DNA of 64,000 nucleotides from an uncultured Oscillospiraceae bacterium (GCA_910588625.1 CAJUQN010000005.1:1-64000); one strand, 5' to 3'; positions 24,034 to 33,037 are shown, numbered from the stretch's first letter. Notes: a model not told the origin generated them from the sequence alone. Translations and numbers: made by a program.

Positions 24034-25116
24034 ATGGAGCGGAAGAAGCGGGTCCTGGTGGCCATGAGCGGCGGAGTGGACTCCGGCGTGGCGGCGTATT
24101 TGCTGAAAGCACAGGGCTATGAGTGTATTGGCGTCACGATGAAGCTGTTTGGGAATGAGACGCTGAGCCTGGACAAAGGCCATCCCTGCTGTACCCTGGA
24201 CGACGTGGAGGACGCCCGGGAAGTGGCCGGCCGAATGGGTATTCCCCACTATGTGTTTAACTATTCAGAGGATTTTGAAGAAAAGGTCATCCAACCTTTC
24301 ATCAATGCCTACGAGCGGGGGGAGACCCCCAATCCCTGCATCGACTGCAACCGTTTTTTGAAATTTGACCGGCTCCACCGCCGGGCACGGGAGCTAAAAT
24401 GTGACTACATCGCCACCGGACACTATGCGCAGATTTTGGCGGACGGCACAGGCGGTTTTCGCATGGCCAAGGCCGTAGACCTGAGCCGGGATCAAAGCTA
24501 TGTGCTCTATCCCATCCCCCGGGAGCAATTGGCGCAGACTCTATTTCCGCTGGGTGGACTGACGAAAGCTGAGGTGCGCGAAATCGCCCAGCGGGAGGGC
24601 TTTGTCAACGCGCGAAAGCACGACAGCCAGGACATCTGCTTCGTGCCCGACGGGGATTATCTGGCGTTCATGGAACGCCACACGGGAAAAACCTATCCCG
24701 AGGGGGACATCATTGACCAGAGCGGAAAGGTGGTGGGCCGTCACCGGGGTGCGGCGGGACTCACCATTGGCCAGCGCCGGGGTGTGGGGGTTTCCTCGTC
24801 TGGGCGTATTTATGTGTGCTCCAAGTGCATGGCGGATAACACCGTCACCGTGGGGCCGGAGGAGGCGCTTTACTCCCCTGGGTGCGCGGCAGCGGATTGG
24901 AATTGGCTCATTGCGCCGCCGGAAAGGCCCTTTGAAGCGCTGGCAAAGACCCGCTACCGCCAGACGGAACAGCCGGTGACAGTCATCCCAGAGGGGGACC
25001 GGGTGCGCTTGGCGTTTGCCCAGCCCCAGCGGGCGGTGACGCCCGGCCAGGCGGCGGTGGTATACGATGAAAAAGGCGCCGTGTTGGGCGGAGGCACTAT
25101 AACAGGGACCATATAG
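24034..25116 (+). CDS. mnmA: tRNA-specific 2-thiouridylase
   Basis: A 360-residue enzyme with the PP-loop SGGVDS (12-17), the catalytic Cys102 in NPCIDC and Cys202 in SQDICFV, and RDQSYVLYP (152-160). It adenylates U34 of Lys, Glu and Gln tRNAs and inserts sulfur to give 2-thiouridine. The C-terminal beta-barrel domain (from about 275) is complete. Sulfur would come from a cysteine desulfurase not seen here. Start follows GGGGCGGG. The gene is single, ending at a strong terminator. Confidence 0.95.
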   Translation: MERKKRVLVAMSGGVDSGVAAYLLKAQGYECIGVTMKLFGNETLSLDKGHPCCTLDDVEDAREVAGRMGIPHYVFNYSEDFEEKVIQPFINAYERGETPNPCIDCNRFLKFDRLHRRARELKCDYIATGHYAQILADGTGGFRMAKAVDLSRDQSYVLYPIPREQLAQTLFPLGGLTKAEVREIAQREGFVNARKHDSQDICFVPDGDYLAFMERHTGKTYPEGDIIDQSGKVVGRHRGAAGLTIGQRRGVGVSSSGRIYVCSKCMADNTVTVGPEEALYSPGCAAADWNWLIAPPERPFEALAKTRYRQTEQPVTVIPEGDRVRLAFAQPQRAVTPGQAAVVYDEKGAVLGGGTITGTI

Positions 25117-25164
25117 GTCAAGGGCGTTCCTTTTTCTTACGAGAAAAGGAACGCCCTTGACTTT
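25117..25164. terminator. Bidirectional terminator between mnmA and DUF362 gene
   Basis: GTCAAGGGCGTTCCTTTT pairs with GAAAAGGAACGCCCTTGAC, an 18-bp stem, with T-rich flanks on both strands. Confidence 0.85.
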
Positions 25165-26026
25165 AGCTCAGTTCCACCAAATTGTACTCGCGGGAGCCGA
25201 CGCCCAGGCCGGCGGCGGCCTCTACGGTATGAACGCCGTGAAGGGATTCGATGCGCTCGATCAGGTCGCCCTTACCGGGGTCGTCGGACTGATACACCAG
25301 GTCCAAGCACGCTTGGTCCAGGGCCACCGGGTCCAGAGAGGCCAAAATGCCGATATCACCGATCTTAGGGTCGGCGGCCACCGCGCAGCAGTCGCAGTCC
25401 ACGGACATATTCTTCATCACGTTGATATAGGCGATTTTGCCCTGGAAGCGGTGGTGGATGGACCAGGCCGCGTCCGCCATGGACTCCAGGAAGGAGTCGT
25501 GGTCGGAGTCCCAGAACTTGTCCATGTCGCCCGCGCCGTGGATATACTGCTTGCCCCGGGAGGAGGCGATGCCGATAGAGATGTTCTTCAGCGCTCCGCC
25601 GAAGCCGCCCATTGGATGCCCCTTGAAGTGGGAGAGCACCAGCAGAGAGTTGTAGTCGGCCAGATGCGCCCCTACAAAGTTTTTCTGGATGACCTTGCCC
25701 CCAGGGATGGCCAGCTCCATGTCGTCGGTCTCGTCCAAAATGTCCACCTGGGCGGCGTTGACCCAGCCGTGCTTTTCCATGGTGATCTTGTGGGCGTGGG
25801 TGGTGTTGCGCCCGCCGTCGTAAGCGGTGTTGCACTCCACGATGGCGCCGCCCACCTTATCGATCATGGGCTTCCAGAAGTCAGGACGCAGGAAGTTCTG
25901 GTTGCCCGGCTCGCCGGAGTGGACCTTGACGGCCACCTTGCCCTCCAGGGTGATGTCCAGAGCGTCGTAAATGCGGAGCACGGCCTCGGGGGACAGGTCG
26001 CGGGTGAAGTAAACAGTGGATTTCAT
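25163..26026 (-). CDS. DUF362-domain protein
   Basis: A 287-residue soluble protein. Family marks are VAVKVHSGEPGNQNFLRPDF, NTAYDGGRNTTHAHK, LVLSHFKGHPMGGFGGALKN and, near the C-terminus, CDCCAVAADPKIGDIGILAS. The conserved His, Asp and Cys residues suggest metal or cluster binding, but no reaction is known for these single-domain members. Some relatives carry an extra ferredoxin domain; this one does not. Start at 26026 is 6 bases after GAGGAGG; the longer frame has no ribosome site. Confidence 0.85.
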   Translation of the reverse strand: MKSTVYFTRDLSPEAVLRIYDALDITLEGKVAVKVHSGEPGNQNFLRPDFWKPMIDKVGGAIVECNTAYDGGRNTTHAHKITMEKHGWVNAAQVDILDETDDMELAIPGGKVIQKNFVGAHLADYNSLLVLSHFKGHPMGGFGGALKNISIGIASSRGKQYIHGAGDMDKFWDSDHDSFLESMADAAWSIHHRFQGKIAYINVMKNMSVDCDCCAVAADPKIGDIGILASLDPVALDQACLDLVYQSDDPGKGDLIERIESLHGVHTVEAAAGLGVGSREYNLVELS

Positions 26027-26123
26027 GGTAATCCTCCTCAGTTGTTGGATAAAATCATACATAGTTTATCGGAAATGAAGCGGCACGTCAAGAGTTTTTA
26101 CGGGAAACCTGTCCAGTAGAGAT

Positions 26124-26161
26124 AAAAAGTTCCCCTTTCCCGGCGGAAAGAGGAACTTTTT
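26124..26161 (-). terminator. Terminator after the oligoendopeptidase gene
   Basis: On the minus strand AAAAAGTTCC and GGAACTTTTT arms enclose a second inner stem, followed by a T-rich stretch. Confidence 0.7.
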
Positions 26162-26166
26162 GGGTT

Positions 26167-27870
26167 TTATTGGATGCCGCTCAAATCGTAGTTGTCCAGC
26201 CACGCGCTGGCGGCCTCGCACACGGACCGGAGGCACTTTTCGTCGAAGGGGCTGTCCAGCGCCGCGTTTTTCAGCAGCTCAGTGAAGGTGCAGCTGCCCC
26301 CCTGACGGGTGTAGGCCATATATTTTTCCCAGGCCAGCTTGTGGTCCCTTTGCAGCAGCGCCCAAATCTGGAGCGCCACCGTCTGAGCCAGGCAGTAGTC
26401 GATATAATAGAAGGGGGACTCGTAGATGTGCATCTGCCGCTGCCAGGCCTCCCCTTCAGAGAAGAAGGGAATGTCCCCATCCAGCCGCATCCAGGGCATA
26501 TATACCCCCTGGAGCTCCTTCCACTTGGCGTGGCGCTGGGCCGGGGTCATGTCCGGGTGGGCGTACACCTCATGCTGGAAATGGTCCACCAGCGTGCCAT
26601 AGGGGATGAAGGTCAGCGCCCCGGCCAGATGGGTGTATCGGTATTTCCGGGCGTCCGGTCCAAAAAATCCCTCCGTCCAGGGCCAGGCCATGAACTCCAT
26701 GGACATGGAGTGGACCTCGCAGGCCTCCATCCCCGGCCAGATATAGCTGGAGGGCACCCGGTCCCGGTTCATCCAGGCGGCAAAGGCGTGGCCGGCCTCG
26801 TGGGTGATGACGTCAACGTCCCCCTGGGTGCCGTTGAAATTGGCGAAGATGAAGGGAACCCGGTAGTCCAGCAGACCGGTGCAGTAGCCGCCCCCGGCCT
26901 TGCCCTCGGTGGACAGTACATCCATCAGCTCCCCGTCCAGCATGGCGCGGAAAAACTCGGACGTCTCCGGGGACAGCTCGTCGTAGAACTTTTTGCCCTG
27001 GGCGATGATGTCGTCGGGGCTTCCCTGGGGCTTGGGGTTGCCGGAGCGGAATTTCAGCGCCGCGTCGGCATAGCTCAGCGGGTACTCCACCCCCAGCCGC
27101 TGCGCCTGGACCCGGTACACCCGGTCGGCCAGAGGGACCAGATACTTGCGCACGGCGCCGCGGAATTGCTCCACATCCTCCTTGGTGTAGCAGTTGCGGC
27201 CCATGCGGTAATAGCCCAGGGGGATATAGTTCTCATAGCCCAGCTTGCGGCCCATCTCGTCCCGCAGGTGGGTAAGCTGGTCGTAAATGCGGTCCAGATC
27301 GGCCTGGTGCTCCTTGAACCAGCCGCCCACAGCCTTCCATGCCGCCAGGCGGCGGGTGTCGTCCGCGTCGTTCTGGAAGGGGGTCATCTGGGAAAGGGTA
27401 TAGGTTTTGCCCTCAAAGGGCACCTGGGCGGAGGCGATGAGCTTTTGATATTCCTGGGTCAAATCGTTCTCCTGCTGGAGCTGGGGTACGATCTCCGGGG
27501 AGAAGGTTTTCAGGGCGATCTCCGTGTTGAGGAACATCAAGTTGCCGTACTCCGCCTCGAACTCCTTGCGGAAGGGGGATTGCAGCATGGCCAGCTTCCA
27601 CGCCTGTTCGTACTCCTCCAGCTCGGGCAGGGCGGCGTTCCAGAACTTCACCTCGGCGTCATAGAACTTATCCCGGGTGTCAATGGTGTTGCGTACCTGG
27701 GCCAGCGTGGCCAGGGTATCCAGGCGCCGAGATTCCTGGTCCCGCTCCAAAAATACGGCTTTGGCCTCGGCATAGCTGTTTGCCGCCTTGAGGCGGTCGG
27801 TGAGGGTGGATACCTGCCCCTTCAGCGCCTCCAGGTCGGGGCGTTCATAGGGCATCTCGGAAAATTTCAT
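26167..27870 (-). CDS. pepF: M3-family oligoendopeptidase
   Basis: A 567-residue zinc peptidase; the metal motif HEAGH is at 357-361 within DVITHEAGHAFAAW. The downstream helix with a third ligand, WPGMEACEVHSMSMEFMAWP, is intact. PepF-type enzymes cut short peptides in the cytoplasm. I chose the ATG at 27870 because the more upstream ATG (27882) overlaps the GGAG of the ribosome site. No signal peptide. It follows the Nudix gene by 89 bases on the same strand. Confidence 0.92.
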   Translation of the reverse strand: MKFSEMPYERPDLEALKGQVSTLTDRLKAANSYAEAKAVFLERDQESRRLDTLATLAQVRNTIDTRDKFYDAEVKFWNAALPELEEYEQAWKLAMLQSPFRKEFEAEYGNLMFLNTEIALKTFSPEIVPQLQQENDLTQEYQKLIASAQVPFEGKTYTLSQMTPFQNDADDTRRLAAWKAVGGWFKEHQADLDRIYDQLTHLRDEMGRKLGYENYIPLGYYRMGRNCYTKEDVEQFRGAVRKYLVPLADRVYRVQAQRLGVEYPLSYADAALKFRSGNPKPQGSPDDIIAQGKKFYDELSPETSEFFRAMLDGELMDVLSTEGKAGGGYCTGLLDYRVPFIFANFNGTQGDVDVITHEAGHAFAAWMNRDRVPSSYIWPGMEACEVHSMSMEFMAWPWTEGFFGPDARKYRYTHLAGALTFIPYGTLVDHFQHEVYAHPDMTPAQRHAKWKELQGVYMPWMRLDGDIPFFSEGEAWQRQMHIYESPFYYIDYCLAQTVALQIWALLQRDHKLAWEKYMAYTRQGGSCTFTELLKNAALDSPFDEKCLRSVCEAASAWLDNYDLSGIQ

Positions 27871-27959
27871 ATGGCGATACATCTCCTTTCATCGGCGCAG
27901 GCTGCGCTCACTCGCATCCCCCTTCAGGGAAAGCTCGCCCGCTTCACCGTATCACAAGG

Positions 27960-28478
27960 TCAAAAACAGGCTTTGCGGGGTCCCGTTGGGCTAATCGCAA
28001 TTTTTAAATTCTTACCGTCCAACACGGCCCGAACCAGCCGGTTCTGCTCATATTGCAGGGTGAGGAGGAAGGGCGGCTGGTCCTCCGCCAGCAGGCGCAG
28101 GAAAATTTTGTCTCCCTCCCAGCCGGGGAGGTTTGGCGCCTGCTCCTTGGGCACCCAGGCCAGATCGCCCTCATCGCAGTCGCCGGCGAGGGTCCCGGTC
28201 CAACCGTCGGCGGTGAACAGGTACATATATTCCCCCTGTCCGTCGTCGTTGAGGAAGGTGACCACCCCGCGGAAGCGGAAGCTGGTGAGGGTGAGATTGG
28301 TCTCCTCAAAAACCTCCCGGCGGAAGCACTCGTCGGGGCTTTCGCCCTCCTCAAAGTGGCCGCCCACGCCGATCCACTTGTCCTTGTTTACGTCCACCTT
28401 TTTCTTCACCCGGTGGAGCATCAGGTATTCCCCCTGGGCGTTCTCCAGATAGCCCAAGGTACTGTTGTGCATTTTCAT
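27960..28478 (-). CDS. Nudix hydrolase (MutT-like)
   Basis: A 172-residue protein with a canonical Nudix box, GGHFEEGESPDECFRREV followed by FEETNL (about 39-62). The rest (LGYLENAQGEYLMLHRVKKK, and DLAWVPKEQAPNLPGWEGDK) fits the 8-oxo-dGTP diphosphatase group. It would hydrolyse oxidised or non-canonical nucleoside triphosphates. It lies 8 bases after the ybaB gene, taking the place where recR often follows ybaB in Firmicutes. Confidence 0.88.
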   Translation of the reverse strand: MKMHNSTLGYLENAQGEYLMLHRVKKKVDVNKDKWIGVGGHFEEGESPDECFRREVFEETNLTLTSFRFRGVVTFLNDDGQGEYMYLFTADGWTGTLAGDCDEGDLAWVPKEQAPNLPGWEGDKIFLRLLAEDQPPFLLTLQYEQNRLVRAVLDGKNLKIAISPTGPRKACF

Positions 28479-28486
28479 CAGTATGC

Positions 28487-28831
28487 TCAGAAGGGAAGAT
28501 TTAATCCGCCCGTCAGCTTGGACATCTGGCTGGCGGCGTCATCGGAGGCCTTGCGCAGGGCCTCGTTGACGGCGGCCACGATCAGGTCCTGGAGCATTTC
28601 CACATCGTCCGGGTCCACGGCCTCGGGGTCGATGGCCACGCTGACCAGTTCCTTCTTGCCGGATACGGCGGCGGTGACCACACCGCCGCCCGCCGCGGCT
28701 TCATAGGTCTTTGTTTCCAGCTCCTCCTGGGCCTTCATCATATCCTGCTGCATCTTCTGCGCCTGGCGGATCATGTTGTTCATATTGCCGCCCATGCCGC
28801 CCATACCGCGGCTGTTGAATCCCTTTGCCAT
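28487..28831 (-). CDS. YbaB/EbfC nucleoid-associated protein
   Basis: A 114-residue protein: MNNMIRQAQKMQQDMMKAQE, then KELVSVAIDPEAVDPDDVEM and LQDLIVAAVNEALRKASDDA. This is the YbaB DNA-binding fold, a dimeric nucleoid protein. An N-terminal Gly/Met stretch (RGMGGMGGNMNN) is typical of Clostridial members. Placed 34 bases after dnaX, the widely conserved dnaX-ybaB order. Ribosome site AGGAGG. Confidence 0.93.
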   Translation of the reverse strand: MAKGFNSRGMGGMGGNMNNMIRQAQKMQQDMMKAQEELETKTYEAAAGGGVVTAAVSGKKELVSVAIDPEAVDPDDVEMLQDLIVAAVNEALRKASDDAASQMSKLTGGLNLPF

Positions 28832-28865
28832 TCTTCACTGCCTCCTATGTTAATGTCATGATTGT

Positions 28866-30638
28866 TTATTCGACGGTGATATTGCTTCCGCCTCGAGCTA
28901 CAAACTCATCCAGCGCATCCACCGCTCCCGGCGGCGCGGCGGGGATTTCCTCCGGCGGGGCCTGGCCGTCTCTGATCTCCACCTGATGGGCCACTCCCGT
29001 GAGCTGCTGGCATAGCTGGGCCATGGGCTGGGTGACGGCCGGACTGCTGGCGATCTTCTTCACCACCTCAAAGGTGGTCCAGATGGTAAGCTTGCGCCCG
29101 TCAAAGCGGCCCTCCGCCATAGCGGGGTTGTTGATCATGCTGTAGTCGCTCAGTGAGATCATACCCTTGAGCTGGGCCAGAAAGGCAGGCCAGCCCGGCC
29201 AGCCGGGGACGTTGGTGGGGGCAGTCTGAGGCGCGGGGGACGGTTCCGGCCGGGACTCCCCCGCGGGGTGGCCCAAGGGAGCGGGCTGGGGCTCCTCCCT
29301 TTGGACCGGCGGCGCCTCCCAGGGAATTTCGTTTCGCATGGGGGGAGCGTCGGGGAGGGGAGGCGCATCCAAAAGTGGCGGTTCTTCAGGGAGCGGAGGC
29401 TCCTCTGGAAGGGGCGGCTCATCCCGTGGGACTGCCGCCTGGGGCTGCTTTTGTACAGGGGCCGCCTGGGGGGCTGGGGCGGGTACGGGGGCGCCGCCTT
29501 GCTCCAGTCGGGCGATTCGGGCGGACAGACTGGCCACAGACCCGTCCAGCGTGGGGTCGCACAGGGTGAGGAGACACAATTCTATATCCGTGCGGCGGTT
29601 GGCGGACCGGGTCAGGTCCGCGGCCGTCTTTTGCAGGCGGTTTAGCATTTGGGCCAGCCGGGCTACATCGAATCGGGCGGACAACTTTTTCAGCGTTTCC
29701 CCGTCAAAGCCGCCGGTCATAAGCGCCGCGCCGGTTTTAGGGGCGGTCTTGCGGACCAGCAGGTCCCGAACCAGGGCGGACAGCTCTCCGGCCAGGGCGG
29801 TCATCTCCTTGCCGTTGGCATAGAGCTTGTCAAGGCGTTCCAGGGCGGCGGCAATGTCGCCGTCGGCGGCGTTTTGCAGGAGGGCGGCGGCCTCCAGATT
29901 GCCCGCCAGACCCAGGGAGGACAGCACGCGTTCTTCATCCACCGCCGTGCCGTTCCCACCGCCGGAACACTGGTCCAGCAGGGACAGGGCGTCGCGCATT
30001 CCGCCGTCGGCCAGCCGGGCGATGAGGGCGGCCCCGCCGTCGGTGAGGCCAATGCCCTCCTCCTTGGAGATGCGCAGCAGATGGGTTGCGATGTCCGACG
30101 GGTGGATGCGCTTGAAGGCAAACTGTTGGCACCGGCTTTTGATGGTGGCCAGCACCTTGTGGACCTCGGTGGTGGCCAGGATAAACATCAGGTGCTCCGG
30201 CGGCTCCTCCAGGATCTGGAGCAGGGCGTTAAACGCCTGATTGGACAGCATATGGACCTCGTCAATGATGTAGACGCGCTTTTTCACGGTGGCGGGGGTG
30301 TAGACGGCCTCGTCCAGGATGGCCCGGATGTCGTCCACGCCGTTGTTGGAGGCGGCGTCCAGCTCCAGCACGTCCAGGATGGAGCCGTTGAGAATGCCCT
30401 GACAGGAGGGGCAGACGTTGCAGGGATTGCCGGCCTGGGGATTTTCGCAGTTCACCGCCCGGGCCAGCAGCTTGGCGCAGGAGGTCTTACCCGTCCCCCG
30501 GGTGCCGGTAAATAGATAAGCGTGAGAGAGCCTGCCGGTGGCGACCTGCCGTTTTAAGGTTTGGGTGACGTGGTCCTGCCCCACGACTTGGTCGAATGTC
30601 TTGGAACGCCACTTGCGGTATAGGGCCTGGTACATCAT
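28866..30638 (-). CDS. dnaX: DNA polymerase III subunit gamma/tau
   Basis: A 590-residue clamp-loader ATPase. Walker A GTRGTGKT is at 45-52, the zinc-binding Cys residues at 64, 73, 76 and 79, and the DEVH box in IIDEVHMLSNQAFNALLQIL. The SRC sensor motif TIKSRCQQF follows. Residues about 385-470 are a proline-rich linker with degenerate repeats (PLPEEPPLPEEPPLLDAPPL), then a C-terminal tau-like domain. It loads the sliding clamp during replication. Start at tandem ATGs after GAGGTGAT. It lies downstream of the SRP RNA gene on the same strand. Confidence 0.95.
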   Translation of the reverse strand: MMYQALYRKWRSKTFDQVVGQDHVTQTLKRQVATGRLSHAYLFTGTRGTGKTSCAKLLARAVNCENPQAGNPCNVCPSCQGILNGSILDVLELDAASNNGVDDIRAILDEAVYTPATVKKRVYIIDEVHMLSNQAFNALLQILEEPPEHLMFILATTEVHKVLATIKSRCQQFAFKRIHPSDIATHLLRISKEEGIGLTDGGAALIARLADGGMRDALSLLDQCSGGGNGTAVDEERVLSSLGLAGNLEAAALLQNAADGDIAAALERLDKLYANGKEMTALAGELSALVRDLLVRKTAPKTGAALMTGGFDGETLKKLSARFDVARLAQMLNRLQKTAADLTRSANRRTDIELCLLTLCDPTLDGSVASLSARIARLEQGGAPVPAPAPQAAPVQKQPQAAVPRDEPPLPEEPPLPEEPPLLDAPPLPDAPPMRNEIPWEAPPVQREEPQPAPLGHPAGESRPEPSPAPQTAPTNVPGWPGWPAFLAQLKGMISLSDYSMINNPAMAEGRFDGRKLTIWTTFEVVKKIASSPAVTQPMAQLCQQLTGVAHQVEIRDGQAPPEEIPAAPPGAVDALDEFVARGGSNITVE

Positions 30639-30659
30639 ATCACCTCGAAGAGTATATGG

Positions 30660-30985
30660 AGGGGCCCGCCCTCCGGGGGGTTACTTTTCCCCCGGGGGAA
30701 AAGTAACCAAAAGGCCGCTTAGGGGGGAAAATCCGGCTCGACTGCGAGCGCGAAAGGCGCGCTCTTGCTCGCAGGATTTTCCCCCCTAAGAACCCCCGGT
30801 TTACGGGGGCTATAGGTAGACAGTTGGCACTTGAAACGGCTAGTGCGGCTTTGCGAATCAGGACCATTTCAATTTTCGGCCCACACCGGGCCTGCCTTGG
30901 CAGTGGAACGAATGTAGGCAGCGCTCCTTTGAGCGCCTTTGTGGGCGCCGCACACGTTTTGGTGCGCAGCCGCTACGGCGTGACC
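30660..30985 (-). repeat. Dispersed structured repeat, copy A2
   Basis: Read on the minus strand, it has the same A-type head as copy A1 (CGCCGTA, GTGTGCGGCGCCCACAAAGG, GGCAGGCCCGGTGTGGGCCG). Next come CCCCCGTAAACCGGGGG, a long CTTAGGGGGGAAAATCC/GGATTTTCCCCCCTAAG hairpin (30718-30790) and a perfect 30-nt palindrome GGTTACTTTTCCCCC/GGGGGAAAAGTAACC (30679-30708). With copy B1 it fills the 690-base gap between dnaX and the SRP RNA; no gene is seen there. Confidence 0.75.
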
Positions 30986-31084
30986 TGAGAGCTGCAAAAT
31001 AAACGCATCTGGCGCGAATACGGTTCGTTATGCACCAGTGCCGGTAACGCCGCCCACTCAGGCGCAGAAGGCAGGAAGCAGCTG

Positions 31085-31311
31085 CGCCTCAGCGCCTAGA
31101 CACCGGCGGCAGCACAACTAGGAGCGCCAGCGTCGAAAGCCCCACGCGCCGGAAAAATACAAACAGAGGAACGTATATAGCTCTCCCGTAAAATGGGGGT
31201 TCTTAGGGGGGAAAATCCTGTGAGCGGAAGCCCGCCCTTTGGGCTGGAGCCGAACCGGATTTCCCCCCTAAGCATCCTTTTGGTTACTTTTCCCATGTGG
31301 GAAAAGTAACC
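31085..31311 (+). repeat. Dispersed structured repeat, copy B1
   Basis: A B-type head (ACACCGGCGGCAGCAC, AACTAGGAGCGCCAGCGTCG, AAAGCC, GCGCCGGAA) is joined to the same tail as in A2. The tail has CCCGTAAAATGGG, CTTAGGGGGGAAAATCC to CCCCCCTAAG (31202-31272) and the palindrome GGTTACTTTTCCC to GGGAAAAGTAACC (31282-31311). It faces away from copy A2, so the two are arranged head to head. Confidence 0.7.
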
Positions 31312-31330
31312 CGCCGGAGGCCCCGGCGGG

Positions 31331-31640
31331 CCTCGACGCACAACAAGACCGCGCACCGGCCTTTGAAGAACAGAATATGCCCGTTACCCATACAGCCGGC
31401 TCAGGATCGGCAGCCCCACGGCACACGCCCAGATCCGCTTAGTGCTGCTCGGTTCCCCGCCTGACACGGTTCACGGGTGGACATTGCGCGGGACCGATCC
31501 ATCATCGCTGCTTATACAGGTCAGACAACACAGTCTGCCTCCGGGGGCCGGGATTCATCCCTGCTGTAGCGGGTTGCAGGTACAGGGCACCGCTAACTCC
31601 CCAACTAGCGCGGCCTTGTTTCACGCCGAGGCGCTTACAA
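31331..31640 (-). ncRNA. ffs: Signal recognition particle RNA, large Gram-positive type
   Basis: On the minus strand the sequence matches the Bacillus-type SRP RNA. The 5' Alu-like domain reads GCTAGTTGGGGAGTTAGCGG then TGCCCTGTACCTGCAACCCG. The helix 8 domain has GAACCGTGTCAGGCGGGGAA then CCGAGCAGCACTAAGC, the Ffh-binding loop. The 5' and 3' ends pair as helix 5 (ACAAGGCCGCGC with GCGCGGTCTTGT, and on to CCTCGGCG with CGTCGAGG), which sets the approximate boundaries. A TAAAAT box lies just upstream near 31650. It directs membrane proteins to the translocon with Ffh and FtsY. Location before dnaX is typical. Confidence 0.92.
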
Positions 31641-31794
31641 GCCGCAGTTATTTTACCACGGCTGGGGGAATTTATCAACTCTGATTTTCAAAAAAACCAA
31701 AAGAGAGGAAAATATGACTTGCACCTTTCTATTTTCCAAATGGTGTGGTAAAATACCCCTGTATGCAAAAAATAAGCGCCAGGAGGTATGGGCT

Positions 31795-32343
31795 ATGGAA
31801 TTGATGGAAAAAACGCTGGCCAGCGAGCAGATTTTTGACGGGCGGCTGCTGAAGGTATACCGGGACCAGGTGGAGCTGACCAACGGCGGCACCTCTATCC
31901 GGGAGTTTGTACACCACCCCGGCGGAGCGGCAGTGGTCGCTCTGGACGCCGATGGAAACATTTATTTAGAGCGGCAGTTCCGCTATCCCTACCACAAGGT
32001 CGTCTTGGAAATCCCCGCGGGCAAGCTGGAGCCGGGAGAGGACCCGGCGGACGCCATCCGGCGGGAGCTGGAGGAGGAGATCGGCGCCACGGCGGGCCGG
32101 TGGGATAGTCTGGGCTATATCATGCCCAGCGTGGGGTATACTGACGAAATGCTCTATCTGTACCTGGCCCGTGATTTGACTTTTGGAGTGCGGCATTTGG
32201 ATCAGGACGAATTTTTGGAGCCCTTCAAGGCGCCCTTCGCCGAGGCGTTGGCCCAGGCCGCGGACGGACGGCTCAACGACGCCAAAACCCTGGCCGCCCT
32301 GTTTCGGGCGGATCAATTGATGCGGGAGGAAGCTGATGGGTAA
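31795..32343 (+). CDS. Nudix hydrolase, ADP-ribose pyrophosphatase-like
   Basis: A 182-residue protein with the Nudix box GKLEPGEDPADAIRREL followed by EEEIGA, and the upstream ERQFRYPYHKVVLEIPAGKL typical of ADP-ribose pyrophosphatases (NudF). It would split ADP-ribose to AMP and ribose 5-phosphate. Start at 31795 is 8 bases after AGGAGG; the longer open frame upstream is promoter DNA. An extended -10 (TGTGGTAAAAT) precedes it. Overlaps walR by 8 bases, so it heads that operon. Confidence 0.9.
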   Translation: MELMEKTLASEQIFDGRLLKVYRDQVELTNGGTSIREFVHHPGGAAVVALDADGNIYLERQFRYPYHKVVLEIPAGKLEPGEDPADAIRRELEEEIGATAGRWDSLGYIMPSVGYTDEMLYLYLARDLTFGVRHLDQDEFLEPFKAPFAEALAQAADGRLNDAKTLAALFRADQLMREEADG

Positions 32344-33037
32344 AAAAATCCTGGTGGTGGAGGACGAGCGCAACATCGTGGACATCCTCACCTTCAACCT
32401 CCAGCGGGAGGGATATGATACGCTGGAAGCGCTGGACGGCGCGGCGGGGCTGCGCCTTGCCCTGGAGCAGGACCCGGACCTGATCCTGCTGGACCTGATG
32501 CTGCCCAAAATGGATGGCTTTCAGGTGTGTCAGACCCTGCGGGAGCAAGGCCGCGCCACGCCTATTATCATGCTGACGGCTCGGGAAGAGGAGACGGATA
32601 AGGTGCTGGGCTTGGAGCTGGGCGCTGACGACTATATCACAAAGCCCTTTTCCATGCGGGAGCTGTTGGCGCGGGTGAAAAGCAACATCCGCCGGACAGA
32701 AATGCTGACCGGCGCCGCGCCTCAAGGCAGCGCCAACCGACTGGAGCTGGGCCGCGTCCAGGTGGATTTGGACGCGATGCTGGTTTATAAAGACGGTGAA
32801 GCGCTGGACTTGACCCAAAGAGAGTATGAACTGGTCAAGACACTGGCCTCCAGCCGGGGCCAAGCCGTTTCCAGGGAATCGCTGATGGAGCAGGTCTGGA
32901 ACTATGACGGCTACGTGGGCGACGTCCGTGCGGTAGATGTGGCGATCCGCCGTCTGCGAGAAAAATTGGAGGACGACCCCGCAGCCCCTGAGTTTATTGT
33001 AACGCGCAGAGGCTTAGGCTATGCCTTCGGCGTATAA
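32336..33037 (+). CDS. walR: WalR-like response regulator
   Basis: A 233-residue OmpR/PhoB-type regulator: Asp53 in LILLDLMLPKMDGF, Lys in GADDYITKPFSMREL, and a C-terminal winged helix ending TRRGLGYAFGV. The name walR rests on the gene order regulator, PAS-HAMP kinase, YycH-like, YycI-like, which is that of the essential cell-wall WalRK system. It would control peptidoglycan hydrolase genes. Unusually, 259 bases with a structured repeat separate it from the kinase gene. Confidence 0.85.
   Translation: MGKKILVVEDERNIVDILTFNLQREGYDTLEALDGAAGLRLALEQDPDLILLDLMLPKMDGFQVCQTLREQGRATPIIMLTAREEETDKVLGLELGADDYITKPFSMRELLARVKSNIRRTEMLTGAAPQGSANRLELGRVQVDLDAMLVYKDGEALDLTQREYELVKTLASSRGQAVSRESLMEQVWNYDGYVGDVRAVDVAIRRLREKLEDDPAAPEFIVTRRGLGYAFGV

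Noticed and set aside
22057..24249. 730-codon minus-strand frame opposite the ABC permease
   Set aside because: Gln/His/Gly-rich nonsense composition and spans two real plus-strand genes and a terminator.
26170..28452. 760-codon plus-strand frame opposite pepF and the Nudix gene
   Set aside because: Both minus-strand genes have catalytic motifs; the frame has no recognisable domain and no start signal.
30640..30867. 75-codon minus-strand frame through repeat A2
   Set aside because: Same reason: an open frame produced by the palindromic repeat, with no ribosome site.
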